Below, in pieces: positions 10,880-20,984 of a stretch of DNA of 64,000 bases (its first letter is position 1; each line of letters begins with the position of its first letter). The notes under the pieces were generated by a model. That model was not told the DNA's origin. It made no database searches and saw only the letters and a program-made list of their open reading frames with translations. The position numbers were made by a program, and so were the translations under genes. This DNA comes from Platanthera guangdongensis (taxonomy: Eukaryota; Streptophyta; Magnoliopsida; Asparagales; Orchidaceae), in contig CM077167.1 of NCBI GenBank assembly GCA_039583875.1, forward strand, positions 150,057,010-150,121,009, given 5' to 3'.

Positions 10880-11391
10880 GCCACCTCGATCACATAATCG
10901 GCCCAACAGTCGGCCATCGCTTGAGCCTTGATCGAGAGGCGGGGGACGAAGGAGATGTCGAACTCGCTCAACTCCACCGACCACTTGGCCAGTCTGCCAG
11001 AATGATACACCCCCTCAAAGATGTTGTGGAGGGGATTGTCAGTCACCACTCGGATAGAGTGTGCCTGGAAATAAGGCCGCAGCATCTGGGCCGAGATGAC
11101 TAGGGCAAAGGCCAGCTTCTCCAAAATTGGATATCGGAGCTCGGCCTTCCTCAAGACCTGGCTCACGTAGTAAATGGGGAGCTGCTTCTTCCCCTCTTCT
11201 CGAACTAGGATGGAACTCAGGGACTCCGCCCCGACCCTGAGATACAAAAATAGGTCCTCCCCCTCCTTTGGCCCTTGGAGCAATGGAGCCTGCGTTAGTT
11301 GCATCTTGAGGGCCTGGAATGCCTCCTCACACTCCCTGGGCCACTCGAATTTTTGGCCACCCCCCTTAGTGTTTTGAAGAAGTGGGAGCAC
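10880..11391 (-). pseudogene. Tat-1 RNase H (first)
   Basis: Degrades RNA in RNA-DNA hybrids during reverse transcription. The minus strand shows the RT-RNase H connection (WPRECEEAFQALKMQLTQAPLL) and then an RNase H with LFLYLRVGAESLSSILVREEGKKQLPIYYVSQVL; the usual D of the LYL(A/D)VS motif is replaced by R. The RVVTDNPLHNIF segment retains the TD. It is separated from RT by a broken stretch (11391-11593). Confidence 0.7.
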
Positions 11392-11592
11392 TTCTCCCCA
11401 GCCCGGGAGAGGAACCTACTTAACCCTGTCAGCTTTCTTGTCAGCCGTGGTACCTCCTTTGTATTTCGCTGCGACCCCAGCTCCACGATAGCCTTGACCT
11501 TATCAGGATTTGGTTCAACCCCCGTGGGGGTGATGAGGTGCCCCCAAGAACTTCCCTCTGCTGGCCCCGAAGATGTATTTCAGGGGGTTCAA

Positions 11593-12165
11593 TCACATCT
11601 TGTACTTGCACAGGGTGGCGAAGGTCTCCTCTAGGTCCTGTAGGTGAGAGTGCACATCCTGACTCTTGATCATAAGATCATCTACGTACACCTCCAGGTT
11701 CCTCCCCTTCTGTTCTTTGAAAACCCTGTCCATCAACTTCTGATAGGTCGCCCCTGTATTCTTCAGCCCAAAGGGCATCATTTTATAGCAGTAACACTCA
11801 TCACCCATGATGAACGAGACGTCCTTGACGTCCGGGGGGTGCATCCTGATTTGATGATAACCTGAAAATGCATCTAGAAAACTCATTACAGAAAAACCAA
11901 TGGCTGAGTCAACCAGCGCGTCGATCCGAGGCAAGGGATAATAGTCCTTAGGATAAGATTTATTAAGCAAAGAGAAGTTGATACACATACACCACCGACC
12001 GTCTCCCTTTTTAACCATTACTACATTGGAGACCCAGCCGGGGTATTGGATCTCGGACACGAAGCCGGCCTTGATAAGCTTTGGCACCTCCTCTCTAATG
12101 GGCTCGACCAGCTTGTCCACGGTGGACCTATTCTTTTGTTGGATGGGATGTGCTCCCGGGTCCAA
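11593..12165 (-). pseudogene. Tat-1 reverse transcriptase
   Basis: RNA-dependent DNA polymerase. A 190-residue open stretch covers most of the fingers and palm: EEVPKLIKAGFVSEIQYPGWVSNVVMVKK, then NKSYPKDYYPLPRIDALVD, MPFGLKNTGATYQKLMD, and the catalytic box YVDDLMIKS, the spelling typical of Tat elements. The N-terminal edge runs into another frame near 12165 and the thumb is lost at 11593. This is the best preserved domain of Tat-1. Confidence 0.85.
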
Positions 12166-12656
12166 GTGGAGGCGGTGTCAAGCCATATACGCATCAACCC
12201 CCGACATCTCCACGGAGCTCCATGCAAAGATGTCCACGTTCTTCTGGATGCACGCCAGCATCCTGCCTTGGTCCTCCGGAGTCAGCCCTCCGCTGACGCG
12301 GACCTTCTCCACCCTGCCTTCACGGGTGTGGACCGCCAGCTCCACCATCTCTTCCGCAGCTTCCAACTGGGACTACTCCCCCCATTCTTCTACATCGATC
12401 TACTCTGGGACGAGGGCCTCCACCTCCACCTCTTCCTCCACGGCCATCGCCTGCCGACTCCTCCCGATCTCCTCCTGCCACCTCAACCTCGGTGCAGCTC
12501 TCCGCCTCCATCTCCTCCCTGCCAGCTTCCTGCTCCACCTCCTCCATCCTTCGCTCCATCTCCTCGGCCCCCTCTTGCCAAGAGATGGAGTTCACGGCGG
12601 TGACATAGCATTCCCGCACCACCTTGGGGTCCCCCCTGACCCGGACTTGGATCCCC

Positions 12657-13145
12657 TCAGCATTGAACTTTAAGCACTGATGGAATGATGAGGGGACGCA
12701 GCAGAAGGCGCTGATGAGGGGCCTCCCAAAGATGGCGCTGTAGCTGTCGTGGGCATCCACAATAACGAACCTGTAGTTCCTGGACTGCCCCCAGGGTGAC
12801 ATGGAGCCCCACTCCTCCTTCTACCTCCTTCCTCTCCCCCGATATTCCGAACAAGGGCCCATCTGAGGCCAACACCCTCTTCGCCTCCACCTTCATCGCG
12901 TCAAACGCCTTCTTAAAGATGACGTTAATGAAGCTTCCATTGTCGACGAGGATTCGGGAGACGGTAAAATTTTCGATGGCTGTCTGGATGACCAGCGCAT
13001 CGCAAAATTGATCCTCATGATCCGGTATGTCGCTCCTTGAGATGGTGATCCTCTCTTTTGGGGGTGGTGTTTGGGATGTGGAGCCAACGCTCCGACGATA
13101 CATGGTATAGAGGCTCGCCCTCCGGGAGGCCTCTACCCCCACCAC
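12657..13145 (-). pseudogene. Tat-1 aspartic protease region
   Basis: Processes the polyprotein. The minus strand reads ENFTVSRILVDNGSFINVIF, with DNGS in place of the canonical DTGS; Tat-lineage proteases often depart from DTGS here. Downstream LHVTLGAVQELQVRYC resembles the end of the domain. The region between this and RT (12165-12657) is a low-complexity glutamate/glycine-rich linker in several frames. Confidence 0.65.
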
Positions 13146-14640
13146 CCGTGGATCACCCTGATCCCTCCTCGGGTCCCGACATCCACCCGGCCTTCACAAT
13201 AGTCCTCCTTCGCCCGAGGCAGGACCTCCTCGATCCTCACTTCCTGACGCCCCTGCTGCTGCTGCTGCTCCCTATTTCCCCTCATTTCAAGGAACTCCAG
13301 GCACGTGGCTGTGGCATGCCCTTCCTCTTGATGGAAGTCGCAGTAGGGCAACTCCACCCTAACTTCTCTCCTCCTCCTTGCTACTCTCCTCCTCTCCCCT
13401 ATGGCTATGGCCATAGACTGTTCTTGATCGGGGAGTCGAGGCCTCTGCTCCCGCCTCCAACCCGGGGGGTGGAATTGATCTTGCCCCCCCCCCCCCTGAT
13501 GGAGATCCCTTCCTTGGTACCCTCTCTATGGCCCCTACCCCTGCCACTCGGGCCTCCAATCCAGCCAACGGTCGGGCTCCTGATGCCCCCACCGGGGATT
13601 CTGCTGCCCCTGGAGCTTCCTCTGCTCCCTCTGCCGGGGCTCAGCTCTCCTCTCATCCTGCCCTCTTCTACCTCTTGGCTCCTTCTCCTCCACCATGGCC
13701 CACCTGGCCAGCTTCCAGGCAAACTCTGGATTTGATGCCTTCCCGTCAACTTCTCTCGCTGCCCTCTCCATCAGCTCCTCGTAGGAGAGGGGGGCACTCT
13801 CTTCAGCTCTATGCTGAAGAAACCATGCTGCAGGCCCAGGGTGAAGGCCATCATCAGGCTATTGCCTGACATCTCCTGGACCTGGGTGACTTCCTCCTGG
13901 AACCGGTCGACGTAGCTCCCCAACATCTCATTCACTCCCTGCTAGATGTGGAACAGGGACTCAGACCCCTTCTTCCTCCTCTTCGAGGTAGTGAACCTCA
14001 GCATGAACCCCAACGCAGGTCCTCGAAGTAGTAGATGAAGCTGGCCGGCAGCTGGTGAAACCTCTCCCTCGCCTTCTCCTTGTGGGTGATGGCGAAGAGT
14101 CGACATTTGAACCCATCCGAAATCTGCCGGATCGAGACCACATACTCAAACCACTAGACGTGTTGGACCGGGTATCCCTTCCCGGTGTTGTAGGACATCT
14201 CTGGTTACCTGAACTCCTGCGGAACTAGAGAAGAAGAGACCAACTCGCTGAAGGGGCTGCCTCCCCCTACTGGGCGAGCTGGCGCATCTCACGGGTTCAG
14301 CTCGCCGATCCAGCCTCCACCTGCCGAGCCAGGGCAGATCACACGCCCGGGGAGCTCGCACCCTCGGCCCTCCTTGGCAACATCCTTCCTGGCTCGCCTT
14401 CCGGGGGCGTCCTCGCCCAGAGAGGGGACGGCTGCGATCTGGAAAGTTGGGGTCGAGAACTCGGCCCGCGTGCCGAGTCTGAACTTAACGAGCCCCAACA
14501 CCTCGTTACTAAAATCTTCAAACATCCCCACCGTGGCCAGAGGTGGGGGGGGGGAGGCGGGGGCGGCGAGTCCGAGCTGTCAGATCCTTGCCCTCCTATC
14601 ATCGAGCTCGCTGAAGGTTTTCTGTGCTGACCACGCTCTA
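13133..14640 (-). pseudogene. Tat-1 gag (broken)
   Basis: Minus-strand fragments between the primer site and protease. The C-terminal piece (13133-13414) contains a zinc-knuckle-like YCDFHQEEGHATATC as found in Tat Gag; the N-terminal piece lies at 14289-14531 (NEVLGLVKFRLGTRAEF). The central capsid part is scattered over several frames at 13400-14290. Long proline/serine-rich plus-strand ORFs here are antisense shadows of this GC-rich coding sequence. Confidence 0.55.
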
Positions 14641-14657
14641 CGCTCACCGCACCAAAA
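14640..14657 (-). other. Candidate Tat-1 primer-binding site
   Basis: Next to the LTR edge TGTTGAAACC at 14658 the minus strand reads TTTTGGTGCGGTGAGCG. TGGTGCGGTGAGC is in the right place for a primer site (it would pair with a tRNA 3' end ...GCACCA), but I cannot assign the tRNA. Confidence 0.45.
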
Positions 14658-15386
14658 TGTTGAAACCGAAAAACGGTCTCCTGTAGAGTTCACCCTCGGG
14701 GAATGGGTGATCGCGCACCTATTTCGCTCCTGCAAGCAAAATAACACGGGAAAAAAGGAAGAACTGACCCAAAGGCTCGGCGGGGAGGACCCACCACACA
14801 CTCAGAAGATCTTAGAGCACTTCCCCTCCTTAGCCAAAGGCCGAGCTAAGGTTTGCTCAGAAAGCACTTGAGAGACAGAGCAAGAGGGCACATGAAACAT
14901 GCTTTCTGAGGTACCCCCTGGGTCCTATTTATAGATTTCTGAAAACGGCCTGCAAATAGCCAACTCCCGCTGTCCTGAACGGCTATATGCAGTCCAGGTT
15001 GGCCTGTCAATAACGTAACTCCGCTATTCTAAAAGGTTATGGGCAGGCCAGCGGGGCCAAAATAGTAAATAGTACCTCATAGTCCTGGGCGAGTTGAGGA
15101 GCTCGGCCACCCTTGAAGTTCCTGCTCGCCTACTCTCTGCCGAGCTCCATAGGGCAAGTACGAGCTGGCTGCGGTGCTCACCATTTGATCTTACTTCATT
15201 AGTCGAGCTCAGCTCGATGAAGCCCGGGCTTAGCTCGGTGAGTGCCGAGCTCGGTATCGACGAATGCCAAGCTCAGCCTTTAGATTTCCGTGCCGAGCTC
15301 GCCTGCTGCCTTCAGATTTCCCTGTCGAGCTCGCCTGCTGCCTTCAGATTTCCCTACCGAGCTCGCCTGCTGCCTTCAGATTTCCT
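14658..15386 (-). mobile_element. Tat-1 LTR, copy A
   Basis: About 730 bp from the TGTTGAAACC edge beside the primer site. It contains a minus-strand TATA box (CTATAAATAGG near 14928-14938) and ends at the right in three or four copies of a 29-30-bp repeat (GAGCTCGCCTGCTGCCTTCAG). The next 700 bp repeat it in the same orientation. Confidence 0.75.
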
Positions 15387-16079
15387 GTGGAGTTCACCCG
15401 CGGGGAAGGGGTGATCGTGCACCTACTTCGCTCCTGTAAGCAAAATAACAAGGGAAACAAGGAAGAACTGAACCAAGGGCTCGGCGGGGAGGACCCACCA
15501 CACACCCAGAAGATCTTAGAGCGCTTCCCCTCCTTAGCCAAAGGCCGAACAAAGGTATCCTCAGAAAGCACTTGAGAGACGGAGCAAGAGAGCACATGAA
15601 GCATGCTTTTTGAGGTACCCCTTGGGTCCTATTTATAGATTTCTGAAAATGGCCTGCAAATAACCAACTCCCGCTGTCCTGAATGGCTATATGCATTCCA
15701 AGTTGGCCTGCCAACATCGTAACATCGCTGTTCTGAAAGGCTATGGGTAGGCCAGCGGGGGCAAAATAGTAAAAAGTACCTCATAGACCTAGGCGAGCTG
15801 AGGAGCTCGGCCAACCCTGAAGGTCCTGCTCGCCTACTGTCTGTCGAGATCCATAGGGCAAGTGCGAGCTGACTGCAATGCTCGCCATTCGATCTTCCTT
15901 CATTAGTCGAGCTCAGGTCGATGAAACCCGGGCTAAGCTCGGCGAGTGCCGAGCTCGGGGTCGACGAATGCCGAGCTCGGCCTTCAGATTTCCCTTCCGA
16001 GCTCGCCTGCTGCCTTCAGATTTCCCTACTGAGCTCACCTGCTGCCTTCAAATTTCCCTGCCGAGCTTGCCTACTACCA
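15387..16079 (-). mobile_element. Tat-1 LTR, copy B (tandem duplicate)
   Basis: Nearly collinear second copy of the LTR, starting at the equivalent of base 26 of copy A (GGAGTTCACCCGCGGGGAA) and including the TATA box and the 29-30-bp GAGCTCGCC repeats. By eye it is roughly 90% identical to copy A. No internal element sequence separates the copies. Confidence 0.75.
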
Positions 16080-16117
16080 GGGCGATCTGAACCGGCCGGT
16101 CTGGTTCCTGGCGACGT

Positions 16118-16235
16118 AATGGGTTATCTCTACTATCTGGCTTTGTATCTTTGATCGTACACTATTAACCCAAATTCCTCTCTGAGATCATAATGGGTTA
16201 TCTCTACTATCTGGCTTTGTATCTTTGATCGTACT
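16118..16235. repeat. 44-bp direct duplication
   Basis: TAATGGGTTATCTCTACTAT and the following 24 bases occur at about 16118-16161 and again at about 16192-16235, separated by 30 bp, with no differences seen by eye. Confidence 0.85.
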
Positions 16236-16546
16236 CCACCATTTAAGTCCGTAAATCGAGGATCTTTTAGAGAATTGTAGAACTCCCTAATTAAAACAGA
16301 TGAAAATGTATCTGGGATAATGATGGACATTATTCCAGTCATTGCTAACAGGTCATGAATGTGTGCATGACAGACGAGATCAAATTCGATCACTCGTCCA
16401 ATCCCTATATTAGCATTTTCTATCCCTGGAAATGTTTGGTAGGAGGAATACGAGTCACTGCCTATACTTCTACGAGATTTATAACTAGAGACCATTACTG
16501 CAAATAAAAGTTGTTTTTTTTTAAAAAACAATACTAAAAAAAACAT
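16133..16546 (-). pseudogene. Antisense ORF resembling plant Transposase_32-like domain
   Basis: A 137-codon minus-strand reading with IPDTFSSVLIREFYNSLKDPRF...GGVRSKIQSQIVEITHYDLREEFGL, resembling the (V/L)REFY-N-L ... V-(R/K)-I ... I pattern of the 'putative plant transposon protein' family seen in extra ORFs of plant LTR elements. Its C-terminus is lost at the Tat-1 border. A 44-bp stretch is directly duplicated (16118-16161 and 16192-16235), so residues VYDQRYKA-like occur twice. It runs opposite to the Sire-B LTR. Family assignment is tentative. Confidence 0.4.
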
Positions 16547-16549
16547 AGC

Positions 16550-18169
16550 AAGTTTTTTTCAGTATCGCCAGCCGGTGACACCCGATGTCATCGGGTGATA
16601 TCAGAACTTGATGTCATCCAATTTCCGACTCCATATCTGAATTTTCCCCTGCTTTAGATACCAGATCTGACATTCTTAATGACATACCCTACAATAAATC
16701 TACAAATTCTAAGGAATCCAACAAAAAAACCACGATCCTTACCTTGATCCAAGTTTTTGCTGTCGTCCCCTTTGTCTTCCGCGACCAGTCTTCAGGAAAG
16801 AATGATAGATCTGATGCATTTGACCTCATATGACCCCTTTTTAAATATTTTCGCACTGCCGCTGATCGACGATATCCACTATCGTCGGGCGACAACGACT
16901 TTTCACTTTCTCACCAATTTTCCTTAATTTCTCATGATTAGGCATGGTTTACTGTATATTATTTGATTTTGGGTTCCCAGCAGGATAGTTCAACTGTTCG
17001 ACCATCACATCTTCTTTTATACATATATAAGTCCTAGTGTTTATCTACTTGTGAAATTATTTTCGCATGCCTCTAAGTATGAGAAATGTTTTAGTTTTGA
17101 TAATGTTCTTTCACTCACACTTGTGAAAACCTTCATATGGGTTCACCTTACTGCATATATGAATTGTGGATGTTTTACCATATCCACTTGAATTGCATGC
17201 TGCGGCTAATGCTTTATCTTTGTTTATTCCTTGCACCGCTCATATTTGATTATCCGGTATGCTCACAAGTGAACTCGGACTCCTTTGTCATGCCAATCAA
17301 AACATGTTTAAAAAACATTCAAAAACAAAAATTCAACACCTTTGTTGATGTTTTTCAAAATTTAAATAAAAAGGGGCTGGCAAGGAACCTCCACGAAGCA
17401 CTACTTACCCTCCTGATAAGTCTTAATAAGCATTGTGAGGGTAAGCACCTTGAAAAGAATTGTAAAGTGTCTTTTGCAACTACATATCTGGATATTCTCT
17501 TTATTTGTGCTCTGAATTCCTGGATACAAGCACAGATCATCATGCATTGCTCTATGTTATGCTGTTTTTTTCACATTCTATGTGTTAATGTAGTTGTAAG
17601 ACCTCTCATATGTGTTTTTCTTCAATCTATCACATGTGCACACCATTATTTTCTCTAAAATTTCTTCTTATGAGAATTGGTCTGAAAATGTTTACAACAT
17701 CGACTTCACTAGTGTACGCGTCTGTGGTATGAATGGATGAACGTTGCCCCTGTTCGTGTTTACTCATTTACTTCTTTACTATACATTGATTCACATGCTC
17801 TATCCTTAATCTCTTCTTTGTGTTTTTCCTCTTTAGCTTCCGCCCCACTCTGCTATCACTTTTGACAATACCAAAGGGGGAGAATTTACTAAGGGAATCA
17901 TTCATTACTAAGGAAATTATTCATACTCATGGTTTACTACTGAATTTTACATTCCCTAAACAACCTTCAATGTTATTTACTAAGGAAATCAAAACATATG
18001 CTTAGATTTAGGGGGAGTACACCAGTAGGGAGAGTGTTTCATCCATGAGATATTTATGCACATGCAAATGCTTAGTCTTGATTACACATAGTACTCATCG
18101 TTTCAAACACTTCTTAGATCATTCATGATTTCTTTCTCAGTGGATTTGCTATTATTAAAAGGGGGAGAT
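16550..18169 (+). other. Sire-B internal region before the 3' LTR
   Basis: AT-rich sequence with no recognised protein. A 173-codon plus-strand ORF at 17137-17658 has hydrophobic stretches but no family I know and is not called a gene. The region holds scattered GGTGACACCCGATGTCATCGGGTGATATC-type inverted repeats (16575-16605), TCGACGATATCCACTATCGTCGGG (16865-16889), and two Sirevirus-type polypurine tracts, at 17872-17884 and just before 18170. Multiple polypurine tracts are a described Sirevirus trait. Confidence 0.45.
18157..18169 (+). other. Polypurine tract of Sire-B
   Basis: AAAAGGGGGAGAT immediately before the LTR start TGTTGG, the plus-strand primer of copia elements. Confidence 0.75.
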
Positions 18170-18805
18170 TGTTGGAGCATGTATTCCACGCTTCTTTGGT
18201 TTGTTAATAACAAATCTCGTTTGTCTTTGATCTTTGGGTGTTTATGATATGCAGATATCACAGGTCTAGCTCTAATGAATTTTGGGTGATATTTCAGGTC
18301 AGAACAGATGAGCATTGAAGATATTGCCATGCGATATTGGGTATCTCCCATAGGTGACAGCAAAATCTGCACTTGACGATCGACGAATCTGCGCTCGACA
18401 ATCGACGAATCTGCGCCCATCGATCGACGATCGCCGTTCGACGACTCTGCATTAGAGTATAGAAGATATCGCCAGGCGATATTAGGTATCGCCCACAGGA
18501 GACAACGACGATCGACGAATCTAGCGCTTGATGATAGACAAACGATGTTCGACGAATCAACTATGCGAAAATCAGGAGTTCGTGGGATACGTGGTAGCAA
18601 TTATCTCTATTGCTAGTTGACGATACCCAGTGTCGTGAGGCGACAGTCCATGTTCGACGACCAATGAATCTGCAATGTGAAAATGAGGAGTTCGTGGGAC
18701 ACGTGGTAGTAGTTACTGATATTGTCAGGTGGCGATACCCAGTGTTGCCAGGCGATAACGCCAATGTATAAAAGCCATTCAATTTTCTGAGGAGATTACA
18801 ACTTT
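18170..18805 (+). mobile_element. Sire-B 3' LTR, first part
   Basis: Starts TGTTGGAGCATG after the polypurine tract. From 18320 to 18780 it carries repeated blocks built on GATATTGGGTATC(G/T)CC and TCGACGATCGACGAATCTGCG, including near-palindromes. Interrupted at 18805 by Sire-A; resumes at 31857. Confidence 0.65.
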
Positions 18806-19710
18806 TGAAAGAATTAGTTTCAAGATTGTCTAAACACCTAGGGGGGGTGGGTGAATAGGTTCAATTCTGTTTCTACTTAGACAGTAATTAATTTGATCAC
18901 AACACAGATAAAATCTACAGTTACCACAGCACACAAACAACCAATCACAACATACACACAGGTTTTATAGTGGTTCCCCAAATGATGGGTACATCCACTT
19001 TGCCCCTTCGCCAATCTAACAGTATACTAGATTCGGCCTAACTTCCTTCCACCTTCTCAGGTCCTCAAATCTTACAACTCAGAACCCAAATTGGTTCTTA
19101 CAGCTCACACTTCAAGAAGTGCTACAACTCAGGCTCTTCCCAAGAACCCTACCTCAGAATGAATCTCCACTCCTACTACTCAGACAATCAAGCCCTACCT
19201 CAGCCTTTTCAACATGCCTACAACTCAGAGAATTCAATCTCCTACCTCCGGCAAACAACCCTACCTCATGCTTTATAGTTATAGGCTTACAACTCAGAGA
19301 ACTTAATCTTTTACACTCAGATCTAGAATAGATCCTACAGGAATTTGATTAAGAAGATGTTTCTTCCTTTACTCTGAAAGAGATAAATGAATCATGAACA
19401 GATCTTGTTGGATCTGCTTTCAACTGTTCTTTGCAGTAATGAATATGATTCAACCTGACTTTGCTTATTCAAAGCTTCTTGAAATAGAGAACTTAGGTTG
19501 AATCTTCATGAGAAGTTTGAGTAGATCCAGCTTCTCCCACCTTGCTGAATTAATTCTGCAATCTTCCAAAAGATCTGTTGTGAAGCAATCTTCGTCTCTG
19601 ATTTTGAATCAGAATCTTCTGCTGTACTGGAATCCGTGAATTCTTCTTGGAGAATTCCTCTTTTAATTTCTCTCCGTCTTTAGTTATTGTATATCTCTGA
19701 TAGCCCTACC

Positions 19711-19720
19711 CTATTTATAT
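19711..19720 (-). promoter_or_regulatory. TATA box, Sire-A 3' LTR
   Basis: ATATAAATAG on the minus strand, about 150 bp downstream of the GTGTCGACAC array. The 5' LTR counterpart CTATAAATAG is at 30877-30886. Confidence 0.75.
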
Positions 19721-19864
19721 TTTACATCAGTGGCAACCGGCTGATCCGGTAGTTGAATGGCATCTGACAGTTCTGTCATGTCTAATAGGCCGTGAAAATT
19801 TTGGCAGCTGTCAAGTCTTCAGTCTTGAGATTTGGTACTTAGTGATATTTAAATTAGTTGAATA

Positions 19865-20540
19865 TGTCGAGACACAAGGACACTATGTGTCGACACAGAT
19901 GGAGTATGTTTCGATACAATTACCGGGGTGTCGACACACTTCCTTTGACGTTGTCGACAAACATCAGCAACTGTCAACATAGCTCTTCACTTGGTCTCAA
20001 CACTGTCTTTATAGACTGTGTTGATATAATTCAGAAAACAGTCGACACAGCTCCTTCCAAAAGTTCTCGACATGCAGCCTTTATAGAATGTGTCGACACA
20101 AGTCCTGCGTGTCAACACAGCCTCTTTATCAAGTTCTTAACACAACTTTTGTAGAATGTGTCGACACAAGTCCTGTGTGTCGACACATACTCTTTATTAA
20201 GTTCACGACACAGCTTTTGTATTATGTGTCGACACAAGTCCTGTGTGTCGACACACCCTCTTTATTAAGTTCACGACACAACTTGTATAGAATGTGTCGA
20301 CACAAGTCATGTGTGTCGACACAGCCTCTCTAAGTGTCGACCCAAGTCCTGGATGTCGACATAGTTGCCTCTTTACACTTGTCAGCTCAACAGTCTAAGT
20401 ATGTAGAAACAAGTTATAAGTGTCGACACAGTTGATGTCGACTTAGCTTCTGAGTGTCGACACAAGTCCTGTGTGTCGACACAGACTTGTTTCTTGTCTC
20501 GACACAGCTCCTTCAAAGGTGTCGACACAAAAACAATTGT
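19865..20540 (-). repeat. GTGTCGACAC palindrome array, Sire-A 3' LTR
   Basis: About a dozen exact copies of the perfect 10-bp palindrome GTGTCGACAC plus one-base variants. From about 20090 to 20330 they are organised in four tandem units of about 66-68 bp, each with two palindromes separated by AAGTCCTGT and followed by CCTCTTTATTAAGTTCACGACACA. The array lies upstream of the LTR TATA box. Confidence 0.9.
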
Positions 20541-20984
20541 CTCGACACTTTTGTACTTAGAATATTTTCTCCATTCTTCTGCCTGCACAAACTAACTCAA
20601 TACACCATCAAATATAACATGATGTATATCATTGAGTTAGGTGAGACTTCTCCAAATCAGGTACACAAATTCCAATGTACCCAACAATCTCACCCTATTT
20701 GGAGAAGTCATAACTCATAATCAATAATATACACCATATAAAAAAACAAAAGATAAGCAAGATATATCCAGATATTCCAACCAAATTTATTTAAGAACAA
20801 AGACATCATGTTACACACAAATGTTCAGAAATGAAATAACATAACGAAAAACATGTAACTCAGAGATATAGATATATAAACAATTGTCCACTTAGAATTT
20901 CATTCCCATATAATCAAGGTGAGATTACAAGGTTAATGTTTCCTTAAGAACAAAAAATACACAGTTTTTCAAATTCTAGTCAAT

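Larger units (their letters stand above)
7404..16079 (-). mobile_element. Tat-1: decayed Tat-lineage Ty3/gypsy element
   Basis: Minus-strand order from the right: tandem LTRs (14658-16079), primer site, gag, protease, RT, RNase H, archaeal-type RNase H, integrase (to 9182), then a 72-bp minisatellite. The extra archaeal-type RNase H between RNase H and integrase, and the protease motif DNGS, are hallmarks of the Tat/Ogre/Retand lineage. Every domain is broken by frameshifts and stops. No 3' LTR was recognised at the left, so the element is probably truncated there. Confidence 0.7.
18806..20686 (-). mobile_element. Sire-A 3' LTR
   Basis: 1881 bp. Contains the Sirevirus signature ACACCTAGGGGGGG...GTGAATAGGTT near its plus-strand left end (18836-18862), a minus-strand TATA box ATATAAATAG (19711-19720), and a GTGTCGACAC array (19865-20540) upstream of it. 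It is flanked on the right by the polypurine-like stretch AAATAGGGTGAGAT (minus strand, 20687-20700). Confidence 0.9.

Noticed and set aside
13058..13735. 225-codon proline/leucine-rich plus-strand ORF
   Set aside because: Antisense shadow of GC-rich Tat-1 gag/protease; the minus strand has recognisable motifs.
17137..17658. 173-codon ORF with hydrophobic segments
   Set aside because: AT-rich, no recognised family, no start support, and within the 3' non-coding region of a decayed Sirevirus-like element.
19865..20540. CRISPR-like regularly spaced palindromes
   Set aside because: The repeats lie inside a plant LTR, spacers are not unique, and there are no cas genes; they are tandem LTR units.
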